Of a DNA stretch of 34,999 nt, positions 26,302-34,999 are shown one piece after another. The notes below the pieces were generated by a model, which did no database searches, had not been told where the DNA came from, and was given only the letters and a program-made list of their open reading frames with translations. The number at the start of each line of letters is the position of its first letter. Position 1 is the first letter of the stretch. The DNA is from Cytophagia bacterium (lineage in GTDB: Bacteria; Bacteroidota; Bacteroidia; Cytophagales; Cyclobacteriaceae), in contig JABXIP010000349.1 in the NCBI GenBank assembly GCA_013373005.1, forward strand, positions 1 to 34,999, in the 5' to 3' direction. The position numbers were made by a program, and so were the translations under genes.

Positions 26302-27417
26302 CTATTCAGGCTGCTCTATTAATTTCTTATTCTCGTTCACTTGCCAATTGAAGCTGGAAGCACTCAGTTTTCTTATCAATTGTGTAACCAATACCACTCC
26401 CAGGAGAGCAAATCCAGAGGTAGCCGAAACAAGTGGGTTGGCAAAGAAATCTCCACTGGAAAGTATTCCTAAAATCAACATAGTAGATATTGGAAGAGAC
26501 AGTGCTAAAACTAGAATCGCATACTCTGTATCGAAAGTCTTACCTGATCCACCCTCCTTTTTACTAAAAACAGACAAGTGAGCAAAAGGCCAAAAGCTGC
26601 ATGAGCTTAGAGGAAATACAATTGCCAACAAAATGGTATTTGTACTCTGAATACCCATTAGCATAATCACGGCCGTACTTATAAGCAGAGTAATTCCTGC
26701 TCTAACCAATAACACATTCAGAATAGGCCAAAGGCTTTCCTTCTTCAGCTTTACAGCTATGCCTATAAAGAATAACACTAATGGTGTCATAATCAGGCTT
26801 AAACGACTGAAAGTATCTCCAAGAAAAGTCGGTAAGCTCTCAAAATTGAAACCTAGTGCTAATAGTGATATAGCCAGTAAGATGACCAGATTAATAGGTT
26901 CACTTACTAGTGAAATCAGCAACTCCTTCACCTTCCCCTTCGAACTTTTCTTAGACGCCCCCTTAATACCGTAATACATATTCATGGCTATTATATAGAG
27001 GAATATCAATACGAAGAACTTGTTACCAACGTCTGCTAAAGCAGCATCTGCCAAGCTACTTTCGCCCAAATACTCCAAGATAAATGGAAAACAGGAAAGC
27101 CCTGGAGCCAATGAAGGCAAAAGAAGCTTCAACGTTCTTCCTTTGGCGGAATCAGGCTCAATCGAAAGAAGCTTAAGTATTGCCGGAGTAATAAAGTAAA
27201 TGATAAAATTAAACGCCAGAGCAAGAACTGGCAACACCAACATATTGGCATTGATTTCTACTCCCATTAAAGCCACAAAGATGGTAGAAGGCAAAGCAAC
27301 GGTTAATATCAAGGTCTTAATACCGTTTACCTGCTCCTTTCCAAACTTCTTCTTCAGCAAAAAGCCAAGGACGATGAATGAGAGAAATGTAAAAGTCTTT
27401 TGTAGTGCTGGATCCAT
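26302..27417 (-). CDS. AEC (auxin efflux carrier) family transporter
   Basis: Roughly ten hydrophobic segments; ILTVALPSTIFVALMGVEI; general AEC permease pattern. Confidence 0.75.
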   Translation of the reverse strand: MDPALQKTFTFLSFIVLGFLLKKKFGKEQVNGIKTLILTVALPSTIFVALMGVEINANMLVLPVLALAFNFIIYFITPAILKLLSIEPDSAKGRTLKLLLPSLAPGLSCFPFILEYLGESSLADAALADVGNKFFVLIFLYIIAMNMYYGIKGASKKSSKGKVKELLISLVSEPINLVILLAISLLALGFNFESLPTFLGDTFSRLSLIMTPLVLFFIGIAVKLKKESLWPILNVLLVRAGITLLISTAVIMLMGIQSTNTILLAIVFPLSSCSFWPFAHLSVFSKKEGGSGKTFDTEYAILVLALSLPISTMLILGILSSGDFFANPLVSATSGFALLGVVLVTQLIRKLSASSFNWQVNENKKLIEQPE

Positions 27418-27436
27418 CTAAATTTTCAACTCCTTA

Positions 27437-28618
27437 TTACTCCATCACTTTACCGAGGGCAGAAGTAAACATCTCCATTTCCTTCATTGTACCCATACTG
27501 ACTCTACACCAGGTCTTATCATAGATCTCAAACGACCTTACTCCAATTCCTAAATCAGACATCTTCTTAAGAAAATCCCTCCCGTCCATTTCCTCTTGAG
27601 GGAAAATCATAAAGCTTGTATGAGAAGGAACAGGTTTAAAGCCCATAGACTTTAGTGTAGATGCCGTATAATCGCGAGCTTCCTTATTCAGTTTCTTAGA
27701 TTTCTTTTGGAAGGCAGTATCATCCATGCTAGCCATAGCTGCATAGATAGAGGTGTTTGCAATTCCCATTCCACCTCTGGTAATGCTCTGAATAGACTTT
27801 AAAGTTTCAGGAAGTGCGGCTACATAACCTACTCTAAGGCCGGCCATTCCATGAATTTTAGAGAATGTTCTGGCAACAATTACGTTTTTACCTTCATTCA
27901 GAAGTGAAACCATACTCTTACCATCTTCGCCTTCAACAAAGTCAAGATATGCTTCATCGATGAAGATTGGCACCTTCTCAGAAACCCTTGAACAAAAGTC
28001 GTATAGCTCTTTATAACCAGTTATGGTTCCGGTTGGGTTGTTAGGATTACAGATATAAACCAATTTAGTATCATCGGTTATAGCTGCTTCCATAGCCTCC
28101 AGGTCATGAGACCAGTCTTCTTTCAGCTTCACACCTTTCCATTCCGCGCCAACCGATCTTGCTACGTTCATCAGCGACATGTAAGAAGGGTCTGCGGAAA
28201 GCACTGTTCCTCCATTCATAAAGAATACCATAGCAAATTTCTCGAGCAAATCAGAAGAACCAGGTCCCATCATTAGGTATTCCTTAGGCACCCCTTCCTT
28301 AGCCGAGATCTTATCCATCAACGCAGAAAGATGACCCCAACCATATCTGTTACCCGCTTCAGCAGCAGCCTTGAGAGCCTCTACGGCCTTTGGCGAAGGT
28401 CCGTAAGGGTTCTCATTGGCGTTTAGCTTCGCCACAATCTCTGCCGTTAACGGAGCAGTGTGCTCTTTGAATAATGGTGTATAAACAATACGCTCTGCAT
28501 TATCAATTAATATACTATTCCTTGATTCTCCCCATGAGAGCTGAGGGAGCATTGTTGCTCCACCGAGCGATAGTAACCCGGTTTTTAACCATTTTCTTCT
28601 ATTGAGTGACTGTGACAT
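27437..28618 (-). CDS. PLP-dependent aminotransferase (HisC-like fold type I) with Tat-type signal
   Basis: MSQSLNRRKWLKTGLLSLGGATMLPQLSWG; KLNANENPYGPSPKAVEAL; YICNPNNPTGTI; ARTFSKIHGMAGLRVGY. Confidence 0.9.
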   Translation of the reverse strand: MSQSLNRRKWLKTGLLSLGGATMLPQLSWGESRNSILIDNAERIVYTPLFKEHTAPLTAEIVAKLNANENPYGPSPKAVEALKAAAEAGNRYGWGHLSALMDKISAKEGVPKEYLMMGPGSSDLLEKFAMVFFMNGGTVLSADPSYMSLMNVARSVGAEWKGVKLKEDWSHDLEAMEAAITDDTKLVYICNPNNPTGTITGYKELYDFCSRVSEKVPIFIDEAYLDFVEGEDGKSMVSLLNEGKNVIVARTFSKIHGMAGLRVGYVAALPETLKSIQSITRGGMGIANTSIYAAMASMDDTAFQKKSKKLNKEARDYTASTLKSMGFKPVPSHTSFMIFPQEEMDGRDFLKKMSDLGIGVRSFEIYDKTWCRVSMGTMKEMEMFTSALGKVME

Positions 28619-28933
28619 GATGAACTAGTTTTAGTTTAAGTTGATTGAAGGCTCATTCATTATTCTAAAGTTACCAAGGAATCCATTCACTCATATCTCA
28701 AACTGTTTACATCTCCATATTCGGTTTAAAAACAAACTGAAAACGAATGCAATCCTGATAAATGGGTTGATTTAGATTAATATTCAAACCTATATTAATT
28801 CAATTTACATTTTTATTGAATATTTTGATTCAGATTGAAACCTATTTTTAATTAAAAAGTGTAAAACACACACTAACCCGTTTCATTTCTAGCCTTACTC
28901 CGAACAATTATGGAAATAGAATTTTTTGGGCAT

Positions 28934-28958
28934 AAAAAAAGCCCCGATTTCTCGGGGC
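28934..28958 (-). terminator. Rho-independent terminator of the nqr operon
   Basis: On the minus strand GCCCCGA-gaaa-TCGGGGC followed by TTTTTTT, just after the nqrE stop. Confidence 0.85.
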
Positions 28959-28984
28959 TTTCAATTCTATATTTTATTTCTTTC

Positions 28985-29596
28985 TTAGATAGAGATACCC
29001 ATGAAGCTCATAAAGGCAATACCCATAAGTCCTGTAATGAACATGGTAATACCCAATCCTTTCAAACCATCTGGCACATTAGAATACTTGAGCTTTTCTC
29101 TAATAGCTGCCAAAGCAACAATAGCTAAAAAGAAACCAATACCAGATCCGAATCCGAATACCGTAGCCTCTCCTATTGTATAGTCTCTCTGAGCCATAAA
29201 TAGTGAAGAACCCAAGATAGCACAGTTTACAGCGATCAATGGAAGGAAAATACCTAACGATCCGTATAGTGAAGGCGAATATTTCTCAATAGTCATTTCA
29301 ACCAGCTGCACCATGGCAGCAATGATGGCAATGAACATGATGAAACGAAGGAAAGACAGGTCGATAGTTGCGAAGTCAGCACCTAACCATGCCAAAGCAC
29401 CTTCTTTCAATACAAACTCATTCAATAGCCAGTTCATTGGAACAGTCATACCCAATACGAATACAACGGCTAATCCAAGACCAAAGGCAGTTGAAACCTT
29501 TTTCGATACTGCAAGAAAAGAACACATGCCTAAGAAGTAGGCGAAGATCATGTTCTCTATGAAGATCGACTTAATACCTAAATTCAATAAATCCAT
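28985..29596 (-). CDS. nqrE: Na+-translocating NADH:quinone reductase subunit E
   Basis: Six-TM NqrE pattern ([34 protein letters not shown]). Confidence 0.95.
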   Translation of the reverse strand: MDLLNLGIKSIFIENMIFAYFLGMCSFLAVSKKVSTAFGLGLAVVFVLGMTVPMNWLLNEFVLKEGALAWLGADFATIDLSFLRFIMFIAIIAAMVQLVEMTIEKYSPSLYGSLGIFLPLIAVNCAILGSSLFMAQRDYTIGEATVFGFGSGIGFFLAIVALAAIREKLKYSNVPDGLKGLGITMFITGLMGIAFMSFMGISI

Positions 29597-29607
29597 GATG
29601 TTATATT

Positions 29608-30273
29608 TTAGTGTTCTACGTAACCAGTTTTAGTTCTCTGTACCCAGATGATGAATCCTAGTACCACAAATGCTCCAACAGGTGATACCATCAGACCATT
29701 GGTTGGGAAGTTTTCAATTCCGATCGCTTCGAATACAGGGTATCCGAATACATTTCCTGAACCCCATATCTCTCTAAAGAATGCTACTGCAAGGATAATC
29801 CAAGAGTAACCAAGACCAGAGCCAAGACCATCGAGCATTGAATCATATGGTTTGTTGCCCAAAGCAAAGGCCTCAAGTCTACCCATTACAATACAGTTGG
29901 TAATAATCAGACCAATAAAAACCGAAAGCTCCTTATACATATCGTAGGCATAAGCCTTCAACACCTCGTTCACCAAGGTTACCAGCGTAGCCACTACAGC
30001 TAGCTGAACAATGATACGTACACGGGTTGGAATGGCATTTCTCATCAATGAGATGATGAGGTTAGAAAACATCAGTACCAATGTTACTGATATTGCCATT
30101 ACCAAAGTAGGTTTCATTTGGGTGGTTACAGCCAATGCCGAACAAATACCCAATACCTGTACAGTTACCGGGTTGTCATCGTTCAGAGGGTCTGTAACGA
30201 ATTTTTTTCTTCTCTTCGATAGTAGAGCTTCTTTCTCTTTAACTACCGGTGCTTCTAACGTTTCAGTACTCAT
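29608..30273 (-). CDS. nqrD: Na+-translocating NADH:quinone reductase subunit D
   Basis: NqrD pattern ([38 protein letters not shown]). Confidence 0.95.
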   Translation of the reverse strand: MSTETLEAPVVKEKEALLSKRRKKFVTDPLNDDNPVTVQVLGICSALAVTTQMKPTLVMAISVTLVLMFSNLIISLMRNAIPTRVRIIVQLAVVATLVTLVNEVLKAYAYDMYKELSVFIGLIITNCIVMGRLEAFALGNKPYDSMLDGLGSGLGYSWIILAVAFFREIWGSGNVFGYPVFEAIGIENFPTNGLMVSPVGAFVVLGFIIWVQRTKTGYVEH

Positions 30274-30286
30274 TTATAATTACTGT

Positions 30287-31057
30287 TTAGTTATTGTTCA
30301 AAGTCATGGCATTAGCATTTCTCACATTCTTGTCGAAATAGCTCTGATAATACCCAAGATAATTTTTAAGCATGCTGTTGACACCATTGGCAGTCAAAGT
30401 AGCACCAGCCATACCGTCTACTTTATTTGCTCCCAATTCAGAATCAGAGTGGTTTTCACCTTTCACCATTTCTATAGAAACAAACTCCCCTTGAGCATCA
30501 TACATTTCTTTGCCTTGATAACGAGCCTGAACCTCATCGGTAGTGATTCTAGCACCCAAACCAGGAGTTTCACCTTTGTGGTCGAAACTAACACCAATGA
30601 TGGTTTCCAAATCTGGAGCAATGGCCACATAACCCCAAATAGCATCCCAAAGACCAGCCCCGAAGGTTGGTACAATGTATGCCTCTTCACCATTCTCACT
30701 GTACTTAAATACAGGGAACACTCTTTGGTCAACAGGTTTTTTATAGTTCTTCTCGATGTTTACATTCTCCGCTACAATTGGCTCACCCTTCTCGTTAGTC
30801 GTAACCAGGTTACCATTGTAATCTGCTACAACTGAACTGATCACCTCGCTATAACGAGCCAATATTTGCTCAGGAGTCATAGACTGAAGAGCAGCTTTTT
30901 CGGCCGGGATGGCTCCCAAAATCTGCTTTTTGGTATCCAAGTCAACGGCCTTTTTCTGAGCAGGTCCTAGAACCTGAGAAACACCTGACAATAATCCTCC
31001 CAAAACTACTGTAAGGATAAGGGAGAATACGATGATATAAGTATTAGACTGTCGCAC
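30287..31057 (-). CDS. nqrC: Na+-translocating NADH:quinone reductase subunit C
   Basis: NqrC pattern with FMN-attachment-like DGMAGATLTANGV. Confidence 0.93.
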   Translation of the reverse strand: MRQSNTYIIVFSLILTVVLGGLLSGVSQVLGPAQKKAVDLDTKKQILGAIPAEKAALQSMTPEQILARYSEVISSVVADYNGNLVTTNEKGEPIVAENVNIEKNYKKPVDQRVFPVFKYSENGEEAYIVPTFGAGLWDAIWGYVAIAPDLETIIGVSFDHKGETPGLGARITTDEVQARYQGKEMYDAQGEFVSIEMVKGENHSDSELGANKVDGMAGATLTANGVNSMLKNYLGYYQSYFDKNVRNANAMTLNNN

Positions 31058-32243
31058 GTGCTAACCTCCTTTTCTTGTTTGCTTGTACTACGTAAAAATC
31101 AATTAGTGGCGCAAAGACGTTCATTAAGAGAATCGCCAACATAATCCCTTCAGGATATGCCGGGTTCAATACCCTAACAATAATCGTCAGTACCCCAATT
31201 AAGAATCCATATATCCATTTACCCGCCTCTGTTTGTGCGGCAGATACCGGGTCGGTAGCCATAAATACAGCTCCAAATGCCAAACCTCCGATTACCAAGT
31301 GATAAACAGCAGGCATTTCCATATAAGTATTGGCAGCCACCTGATTCATCAATAGACCAGTCAGGAATGCTCCACCAAATACACTTACAATAATCTTCCA
31401 GCTTCCAACTCCAGTTGCAATTAGAATCAATGCTCCAAGTAAAGCAGCTAATGTAGAAGTCTCTCCTATTGAGCCTGGAATAAAACCATAGAACAAATTG
31501 GGTAGACTGAAGAAATCCGCACTCAGTGCCGTATTTGTCTGAGCCAGCTTATCTACAACACCCATTCCGCTATTAGACGCCTCAACGGCCAATGCCAAAG
31601 ATGTTGCTCCAGAATAACCATCAACCGGTGCTTTATCTCCTAGGTATGTCCAAACCTCACCAGAGATTTGAGAAGGGTATGCGAAGTAAAGGAACGCTCT
31701 AGCTGTTAAAGCCACGTTCAGAATATTCATTCCAGTTCCTCCGAACACCTCTTTACCTACTAATACAGCAAAGAAAGTAGCCAAACCAACTTGCCACAAT
31801 GGAATTGTTGGTGGAACAACCAATGGAATAAGCATACCTGTTACAAGGAAGCCTTCATTTACATCGTGTTGTCTAATCACACAAATGGTAAACTCTGTGC
31901 CTAAACCAACAATGTAACTCACTGCAATAATTGGCACAACCTTCATTGCACCTATTAAGAATTTATCGAGGAAAGTTGCGTCTACACCTGTTGCCAGGTA
32001 GTACTGATGACCAACATTCCACATACCGAATAATAGACACGGCACCATCGCAATGATTACCGTCATCATCATTCTCTTCAAATCGATACCATCTCTAATT
32101 TGAGCTCCTTTGCTACCGGTTACAATCTTAGGTGCAAAGAATAAGGTTCTGTGACCTTCATATATAGGATGGAGTTTCTCGTACTTGCCTCCCTTTTCGA
32201 AGAGTGGTTTTATCTTATCAAATCCTTTCTGTACAAACTTCAT
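31044..32243 (-). CDS. nqrB: Na+-translocating NADH:quinone reductase subunit B
   Basis: NqrB pattern with VDGYSGATSLA FMN-Thr motif; overlaps nqrC by 14 nt. Confidence 0.95.
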   Translation of the reverse strand: MKFVQKGFDKIKPLFEKGGKYEKLHPIYEGHRTLFFAPKIVTGSKGAQIRDGIDLKRMMMTVIIAMVPCLLFGMWNVGHQYYLATGVDATFLDKFLIGAMKVVPIIAVSYIVGLGTEFTICVIRQHDVNEGFLVTGMLIPLVVPPTIPLWQVGLATFFAVLVGKEVFGGTGMNILNVALTARAFLYFAYPSQISGEVWTYLGDKAPVDGYSGATSLALAVEASNSGMGVVDKLAQTNTALSADFFSLPNLFYGFIPGSIGETSTLAALLGALILIATGVGSWKIIVSVFGGAFLTGLLMNQVAANTYMEMPAVYHLVIGGLAFGAVFMATDPVSAAQTEAGKWIYGFLIGVLTIIVRVLNPAYPEGIMLAILLMNVFAPLIDFYVVQANKKRRLARATV

Positions 32244-32254
32244 ATCAACTCTTC

Positions 32255-33622
32255 TTAACTAGTTTGAATTAATGTCAGTCCTTCACGAAGCATTGCCTGC
32301 AAATCGTGTTTAGAAACATCTATGAATTCGCATAGTGCGATATCTTCTTCAATAACTTCATAGATTCCTAAAGCTTCCATGTTCTCATAATCTTCAGACA
32401 ACACTGCTTTGAATAAGTAGTCGCAATAGATATCCATTGGAACCACTTTTTCAAAAGCCCCAGTCATTACAAAAGCACGTTTCTCACCGTGGGTATTGGT
32501 ATTTACAACATACTCTTTCTTAGAACTGTTTAGGAATGATAGCAATCCGAAAGCACGGTGGAAGCTCAACTTCTTAGTTGTTGGGAGAATCCATCCGAAT
32601 GCTTCTTCAAAATCACCTTCAGGAATTACCACAACTGAGTTATGATAGAAGCCCAAATAACCATCGGCATCTATTTTCTCACCAGTGAGTACATTTCCTG
32701 AGATATATCTTACATGATCTTGCTTCAGGTTACCTTCAACCATCTTATTGATGCACGCACCAGTAAGTGTTTTGTAGTATTGAGGTTCGGTCACTTCAGA
32801 ACCTGCCAAGGCGATCACCTTAGAGGCATCATAAACCCCTTTGCTGAAAAGTTTACCAATCTGGGCAACACCGTAAGGGCTAACTGTCCAGATAAGATCG
32901 CCTTTTGCTATTGGGTCTATGTGGTGAATTTGAACACCCACATTACCTGCAGGGTGAGGACCACTGAATTTGTTATGCTGAACACCTTCAATTCCAGAGA
33001 ATACTGAAGAAACCTCTCCATTCAAATCATGATTGATATGGATTGGGCCTTCGGTGAATTTCTTAAGAATCTCGATACCGGTTTTGAAAGCCTCTTCTTC
33101 ACCTTTAAGGGTAAAGGCCAAATCGGCTGCTAACGGATGAGTATCGAACGCTGAAATGAAGATCGACTTTGGAGTATCTTCCTCTTTGGCAATCACTCCA
33201 AATGGTCTTTGGATAATGTTTGCCCAAACCCCACCTTTTGTCATCTGAGCAGTAGCCTCTTCTCTCGAAAGACTTTTGATATCAGACACATTGTAGGTTT
33301 GAAAGTTCTCGTATTCAATCTCTTTATCGGCCAGGATTTTAATTTCGAGTAGTTTCCTCTTGGCTCCCCTCTTCACTTCGACTACTTCACCGCTAACTGG
33401 AGAGCAGATCATCACGTTCTCCTGCATTTTATCATATAAAACAGGAGTTCCTGCCTTCACGCTATCACCCTCAGCTACCAATAGCTTGGGTCTTGTCATA
33501 CCAACAAAATCTGTGGGCTTAATAGCAAACGTATCCGAAGGAGGAGTATTCGCGATTTGTTTCTGCGCCTTCCCGGCAAGGTTGATGTCAAAGCCTTTTT
33601 TAAGCTTTACAATTTTAGACAT
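32255..33622 (-). CDS. nqrA: Na+-translocating NADH:quinone reductase subunit A
   Basis: KLKKGFDINLAGKAQ start and NqrA-type sequence throughout. Confidence 0.95.
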   Translation of the reverse strand: MSKIVKLKKGFDINLAGKAQKQIANTPPSDTFAIKPTDFVGMTRPKLLVAEGDSVKAGTPVLYDKMQENVMICSPVSGEVVEVKRGAKRKLLEIKILADKEIEYENFQTYNVSDIKSLSREEATAQMTKGGVWANIIQRPFGVIAKEEDTPKSIFISAFDTHPLAADLAFTLKGEEEAFKTGIEILKKFTEGPIHINHDLNGEVSSVFSGIEGVQHNKFSGPHPAGNVGVQIHHIDPIAKGDLIWTVSPYGVAQIGKLFSKGVYDASKVIALAGSEVTEPQYYKTLTGACINKMVEGNLKQDHVRYISGNVLTGEKIDADGYLGFYHNSVVVIPEGDFEEAFGWILPTTKKLSFHRAFGLLSFLNSSKKEYVVNTNTHGEKRAFVMTGAFEKVVPMDIYCDYLFKAVLSEDYENMEALGIYEVIEEDIALCEFIDVSKHDLQAMLREGLTLIQTS

Positions 33623-33763
33623 ACTGTATTGAGTTGCGAATCACTAAGGTTGATTAAAAATCGAGGCAAAATTAAAACTTTTGCACTCAAAAGAAAGGTT
33701 AATCTTCCCTTTTCGGTGCGCAATTTAGTCCAAAAAACTTGCTATTAAAAAGCTGAGTGGAAT

Positions 33764-34657
33764 TTATATTTGAACGGCTTCTTCGAAGTGATTTTCGATG
33801 TATTTGGCCACATTTTCCATCAACCACATGGGGGTAGAGGTAGCACCGCAAATACCTACATGATCTGTCGGTTTTATCCAGTCGAAATCTACCTCCTCTT
33901 CATTCTCTACAAAGTAGCTACGCTCGTTCTGTTGCTTACATACTGAGTATAAAGCCTTTCCGTTAGAACTCTTCTTTCCACTAACGAAAATTATCACATC
34001 TACCTCCTCTGCAAACTTCATCAGTTGAGGTTCGCGATTAGACACCTGGCGACAAATACTATCGTTGGCAGAAAAATCCAACTCTTGCAGCTCACCTTTA
34101 TGTTCCTTTATTCTTTGCTCAATTAATTCTCTGATATGATAAAAGCCTTTGGTGCTTTTTGTGGTTTGAGAAAAGAGAGTAACTGGTCTGCCAAAATCAA
34201 TTTTATCAAGATCTGCCTCCTCCATTACTATAATGGCTTCGTTGTTGGTTTGGCCAGTAAGGCCTATAACCTCTGCATGCCCCATCTTACCATAAATAAC
34301 AATCTGACCATCGGTCTTCATCATTTTATCGTAAGCCAGCTTCACCCTATTCTGAAGTTTAAGTACAACGGGGCAAGAAGCATCTACCAACTCAATGTTA
34401 TTCTCTAATGCCAGTTGATAAGTCTCCGGTGGTTCACCATGAGCTCTAATAAGCACTTTGGAGTCTTTGATGTCTTTAAGCTCGTCCCTCTCGATAATTT
34501 TCAAACCTTTATCGTTTAGGCGCTTTACTTCCATGCTATTATGTACAATGTCACCCAGGCAGTAAAGAGAACCTTCCTGCATTTCGTCTTCTGCCATTTG
34601 AATGGCGAATTCAACACCAAAGCAATAACCCGAATTCTGATCTATGGTAACCTTCAT
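33764..34657 (-). CDS. ispH: 4-hydroxy-3-methylbut-2-enyl diphosphate reductase
   Basis: YCFGVEFAIQMA, IRAHGEPPETYQ, VDASCPVVLK, DSICRQVSNREPQLMKFAEEVDVIIFVSGKKSSN. Confidence 0.95.
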   Translation of the reverse strand: MKVTIDQNSGYCFGVEFAIQMAEDEMQEGSLYCLGDIVHNSMEVKRLNDKGLKIIERDELKDIKDSKVLIRAHGEPPETYQLALENNIELVDASCPVVLKLQNRVKLAYDKMMKTDGQIVIYGKMGHAEVIGLTGQTNNEAIIVMEEADLDKIDFGRPVTLFSQTTKSTKGFYHIRELIEQRIKEHKGELQELDFSANDSICRQVSNREPQLMKFAEEVDVIIFVSGKKSSNGKALYSVCKQQNERSYFVENEEEVDFDWIKPTDHVGICGATSTPMWLMENVAKYIENHFEEAVQI

Positions 34658-34669
34658 ACAATTTCTACT

Positions 34670-34999
34670 CTACTTATCCTCAATGCTTTGAGAAGCCAAA
34701 TTTAATACTTTTTGCACTTGCTCTTCAAACTGAAGGTTAGAAGTATCTATCTCTATAGCATCTTCCACTTTTTTCAGTGGCCCTTCAGCTCTTGAGGAAT
34801 CAATACTATCTCTTTCTTCCAGGTTTTTGATAATCTCAGATAGTTCAACAACCTCTCCCTTCTCGGCAAGTTCCATCTGCCTTCTCTTAGCTCTCTCCTC
34901 GGTTGAGGCAGTCATAAACACTTTCAATTCAGCATCAGGAAAAACAACAGAGCCAATATCTCTTCCGTCCATTACAACTCCTCTTTCCTTCCCCATTTG
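34670..34999 (-). CDS. cmk: Cytidylate kinase, partial (5' end outside the window)
   Basis: VVMDGRDIGSVVFPDAELKVFMTASTEERAKRR; ORF runs off the window edge. Confidence 0.9.
   Translation of the reverse strand, partial: QMGKERGVVMDGRDIGSVVFPDAELKVFMTASTEERAKRRQMELAEKGEVVELSEIIKNLEERDSIDSSRAEGPLKKVEDAIEIDTSNLQFEEQVQKVLNLASQSIEDK

Noticed and set aside
1-34999. CRISPR arrays, tRNA/rRNA genes, classical IS transposases, integrases or phage genes
   Set aside because: None recognised on either strand from the sequence and ORF translations.

Overview
This looks like a chromosomal window from a Bacteroidetes genome (Cytophagales-like by gene content; inference). Most of it is ordinary. It has two secreted esterases next to a degenerate Nudix (NrtR/AraR-type) regulator with a perfect 23-bp palindrome between them. 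Other ordinary genes encode a beta-propeller amidohydrolase, an exported DinB-like protein, a Tat-exported TIM-barrel isomerase-like protein, an FtsX/MacB permease, an FGE-like protein, TauE/SafE, Tex, an S41 protease, an AEC transporter, a Tat-exported PLP aminotransferase, nqrABCDE, ispH and partial cmk. The most unusual region is 9613-14792. It holds a tightly packed array of six paralogous single-TM proteins (DUF6090-like) with a near-identical N-terminal anchor and divergent C-terminal domains. The array is interrupted by a 456-bp unit consisting of one GxxExxY (PD-(D/E)XK-like) gene between 17-bp imperfect inverted repeats (15/17 matching). That unit follows an orphan 11-codon leader of a seventh paralog. 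An 84-bp gene-less sequence at 8311-8394 has closely similar ends in the same orientation, which suggests a MITE-like relative of the unit. No tRNA, rRNA, CRISPR array or classical transposase was seen.
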